From the NCBI GenBank assembly GCA_002709085.1, contig PAPR01000028.1:1-32870 (forward strand): a DNA stretch of 32,870 bases, written 5' to 3'. The position numbers were made by a program, and so were the translations under genes. Of the stretch, positions 30,645 to 32,870 are shown piece by piece. A model generated the notes under the pieces. That model searched no databases and was not told where the DNA came from. It saw only the letters and a list, made by a program, of their open reading frames with translations. How positions within the stretch are numbered: position 1 is the first letter of the stretch; each line of letters begins with the position of its first letter. Origin of the DNA: Pseudooceanicola sp. Its GTDB lineage: Bacteria; Pseudomonadota; Alphaproteobacteria; Rhodobacterales; Rhodobacteraceae.

Positions 30645-32870
30645 ATGAACAAGGCGATCACCGAGGGAATCCTTTTCATGCCGACCGCCTTTGAAGACGG
30701 TCTCGACGTCTGGTCCAGCGGCGACGGAACGCCGGGTTCGGACACCTATGAGGGCACCGGCAACGCGGCTTATGTCCCGGCCGATCAGGATTTCGGCGGC
30801 TGTCTGGAGGTGCTGAAAACCAGCTCGACCCAGAAACTGCGCTATATGGGCCAGACGCCGATCCTGCCCGGCTGCTATCTGCGGGTGCGCGCACGGATCA
30901 AGGCGATCAGCGGCGCATTGCCGAGCGTGCGGATCGCCGCCTGGGCGGGCAGCGCGGGCGGGCATGTCAGCGGTCTGGTCGAGGTCGGGTCGAGCGTTGC
31001 GCTGACCAGCTATGGTGAAGTGGTGGAGGTCACTGCGACCATCGGCTCCGGCAGTCGGTCGGGCGTCGACATGATCTGGGGGCAGGGCCCGAGTTATGGT
31101 CACTTTGGCCTTGACCTCACCGGGGCGAATGGCGGGACCGTGCGGATCGACGACCTGGTGATCGAGGATATTACCAGCGTCTTTCTGCGCGACATGATGG
31201 CATGGGTCGACGTGCGCGACTACGGTGCGCGGGGAGACGGGCTCAGCGACGATCTGGCGGCGTTTCAGGCGGCGGACGCGGCGGCGAACGGACGATTGGT
31301 CATGGTGCCGGCGGGTGTGCATCGCCTCTCCGACAGTCTCGTTTTGCAAAGCCGCGTGCGGTTCGAAGGGACAGTGAGCATGGCGACGGACAAGATCCTG
31401 TCCCTGACCAAGGATTTCGATCTGCCGACCTATATCGACGCCTTGGGCAGTGAAGACCTGGCGTTTCGCAAGGCGTTTCAGGCGCTGTTAAACAACACCG
31501 ATCACGAATCCCTCGACCTTGGCGGGCGGCGCGTCGGGGTGACGGCGCCCATCGATATGCAGGCGGCTGTCCCCAACAAGCAGAGCTATGCGACCCGCCG
31601 TCTGATCCACAACGGTCAGCTCGAATGTATCGCGGGCCCCGCCTGGGACACGACGACCGTGACGGCGCAGGCCACCTACGCACCCGATAACCCGCTGAAA
31701 TTGACCAACGTCAGCGGTGTCGCCAACATTCCGGTCGGCTCGCACATTACCGCAAACGGGGTGGGGCGCGAGGTTTATGTGCGCGACACCAATGTCGGGG
31801 CGGGTGAGATCACGCTGTCGAAACCGCTCTATGATGCGGCCGGAACGCAGACCTATACTTTCAAGAGGTATAAATACCTGTTGGATTTCAGCGGTTTCTC
31901 CAAGCTCGACAAGTTCGAGATGTCGGATATCGAATTTCAGTGCTGGGGCGAATGTTCCGGCATATTGCTCGCCCCCTCGGGCGCGATCTTCCATCTGCGC
32001 GACTGTTTTATCACCGCGCCCAAGGATCGCGGGATCACGTCGCATGGGTCCGGGTGTCAGGGCATGATGATTGATCGGTGTCAGTTTTTGTCACACGAAA
32101 GCTCCAAGCTGGGACAGGACAGGGTGTCCGTCGGGTTCAACGTCAATGCGAATGATGTGAAGGTCCGGGATAATCGCGCGATGCATCTGCGCCATTTCGG
32201 GGTTGTCGGCGGCGCCAATTCCATATTCTCGGGCAACCATTTCTTTCAGGGCGATTCAGCCTCCAACGCGATACGAACGGCGGGGCTGGTGATCACGGAA
32301 ATGTCGGCACGCATGTCGTTCATCGGGAACTACGTCGACAATTGTCATATCGAATGGGCCAACGAACATGACCAGGCCCCGGAGTATTCATCTGAGTTAA
32401 GTTTTTCGGCGATGAATATCTCAGACAATATCTTTCTGGCCAGCCACGTCGCGCCCTGGTTCACATATATCACGGTGCGCCCACACGGCGCGGGGAATTT
32501 CATAAATGGTATGGCCGTGACCGGAAACCTGTTCAGGATTGTCGCAGCCAGCATTGACCGGGTGGAAGGGGTGGACACGAGTTTTGCAAACCTCGATTTC
32601 GGTCGTATGAAGAATATCACCTTCGCAGACAATAGTTACAATCAGGTTTCCACCGGCACGTCCAATCCGCTGGTCCTCCAACATAGCGAAAACACGGCCG
32701 CGCTGACCTGGACCGTGGATTGCGCGCCGAAGTTGCCCTTTGGCGGTTGGGCCCAGACGGTGGAATCCGTTATCGCGAAGAATGCGATTGTCACCGCCTC
32801 CAACGTGAAGCGGTTCTCCATGCCCTACGTCACGACGGAGCGCGGCAGCAACAAGGATCAGATCGACCTC
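30645..32870 (+). CDS. Large right-handed beta-helix (pectate-lyase-like) protein, C-terminus outside window
   Basis: An open frame of 742 codons runs from ATG 30645 (AAGGGG six bases upstream) to the window end without a stop. Residues ~1-185 look like a carbohydrate-binding-type beta-sandwich (LFMPTAFEDGLDVWSSGDG, YLRVRARIKAISG, VRIDDLVIEDIT). From ~190 the pectate-lyase superfamily opening VDVRDYGARGDGLSDDLAAFQAAD begins a long beta-helix. Its repeated coils carry N-x-F and G-N-x-F turns (SGNHFFQG, IGNYVDNC, ISDNIFLA, VTGNLFRI, FADNSYNQ). No signal peptide is visible. It could be a polysaccharide-acting enzyme, a surface or phage-type spike, or a gene-transfer-agent head spike. No catalytic residues can be assigned with confidence. 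Confidence 0.85.
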   Translation, partial: MNKAITEGILFMPTAFEDGLDVWSSGDGTPGSDTYEGTGNAAYVPADQDFGGCLEVLKTSSTQKLRYMGQTPILPGCYLRVRARIKAISGALPSVRIAAWAGSAGGHVSGLVEVGSSVALTSYGEVVEVTATIGSGSRSGVDMIWGQGPSYGHFGLDLTGANGGTVRIDDLVIEDITSVFLRDMMAWVDVRDYGARGDGLSDDLAAFQAADAAANGRLVMVPAGVHRLSDSLVLQSRVRFEGTVSMATDKILSLTKDFDLPTYIDALGSEDLAFRKAFQALLNNTDHESLDLGGRRVGVTAPIDMQAAVPNKQSYATRRLIHNGQLECIAGPAWDTTTVTAQATYAPDNPLKLTNVSGVANIPVGSHITANGVGREVYVRDTNVGAGEITLSKPLYDAAGTQTYTFKRYKYLLDFSGFSKLDKFEMSDIEFQCWGECSGILLAPSGAIFHLRDCFITAPKDRGITSHGSGCQGMMIDRCQFLSHESSKLGQDRVSVGFNVNANDVKVRDNRAMHLRHFGVVGGANSIFSGNHFFQGDSASNAIRTAGLVITEMSARMSFIGNYVDNCHIEWANEHDQAPEYSSELSFSAMNISDNIFLASHVAPWFTYITVRPHGAGNFINGMAVTGNLFRIVAASIDRVEGVDTSFANLDFGRMKNITFADNSYNQVSTGTSNPLVLQHSENTAALTWTVDCAPKLPFGGWAQTVESVIAKNAIVTASNVKRFSMPYVTTERGSNKDQIDL

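Noticed and set aside
30540..31349. 269-codon minus-strand ORF
   Set aside because: Shadow of the start of the beta-helix gene, which has a good ribosome-binding site and recognisable motifs.
1..32870. CRISPR arrays, rRNA genes and prophage structural clusters
   Set aside because: No regularly spaced repeats, no rRNA, and apart from a possible spike protein no phage structural genes were seen.

Overview
The window looks like a chromosomal segment of a marine-type Rhodobacteraceae (Roseobacter group, Alphaproteobacteria). The coding DNA is GC-rich. It has a class I (archaeal-type) lysyl-tRNA synthetase, a glycine-riboswitch-controlled gcvT-gcvH-gcvP operon and a Rhodobacterales-like gene set. 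The organism call is inferred from gene content; no rRNA is present.

Layout. 1-1241: a membrane-bound sensor histidine kinase on the minus strand, cut by the window start. 1242-5530: a decayed, AT-richer accessory patch around tRNA-Met(CAT). It holds an IS5-type transposase remnant, an IS3-family element split in two (orfA at 2073-2345, orfB piece at 4418-4671), an IS1595/IS3 chimeric transposase ORF, a divergent two-gene cassette (DUF6471-like small protein plus a 284-residue protein of unknown function) with two identical palindromes in its promoter region, and a multiply frameshifted IS5 element with recognisable inverted repeats. 5548-5982: a small exported protein with a SecD-like domain.

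6120-8681: core genes trmB, a DUF1801 gene and gltX. 8812-9399: gamma-glutamylcyclotransferase-like gene. 9541-14556: promoter, tandem glycine riboswitch, gcvT, gcvH, a VOC (glyoxalase-fold) gene and gcvP. The riboswitch senses glycine, and the T, H and P proteins are the glycine-specific parts of the glycine cleavage complex. 14713-18639: an ABC permease/ATPase pair divergent from the SGNH esterase tesA, with start codons that overlap. 18680-21439: geranylgeranyl-reductase-family flavoprotein, alpha/beta-hydrolase lipoprotein, and a Tat-exported L,D-transpeptidase. 21630-23804: cold-shock protein with terminator, and the ribosome-associated ABC-F ATPase EttA. 24048-27426: AI-2E-family permease, nadD, and PBP4-type carboxypeptidase. 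27487-30485: a 48-residue membrane peptide gene, a TerB-like gene, class I lysS and a DUF4864 gene. 30645-32870: the first 742 residues of a large right-handed beta-helix protein, cut by the window end.

Most of the window is conserved housekeeping. The least explained part is the 3215-4397 cassette embedded in broken transposons, followed by the beta-helix protein at the right end, which could be a gene-transfer-agent head spike or a polysaccharide-acting protein.
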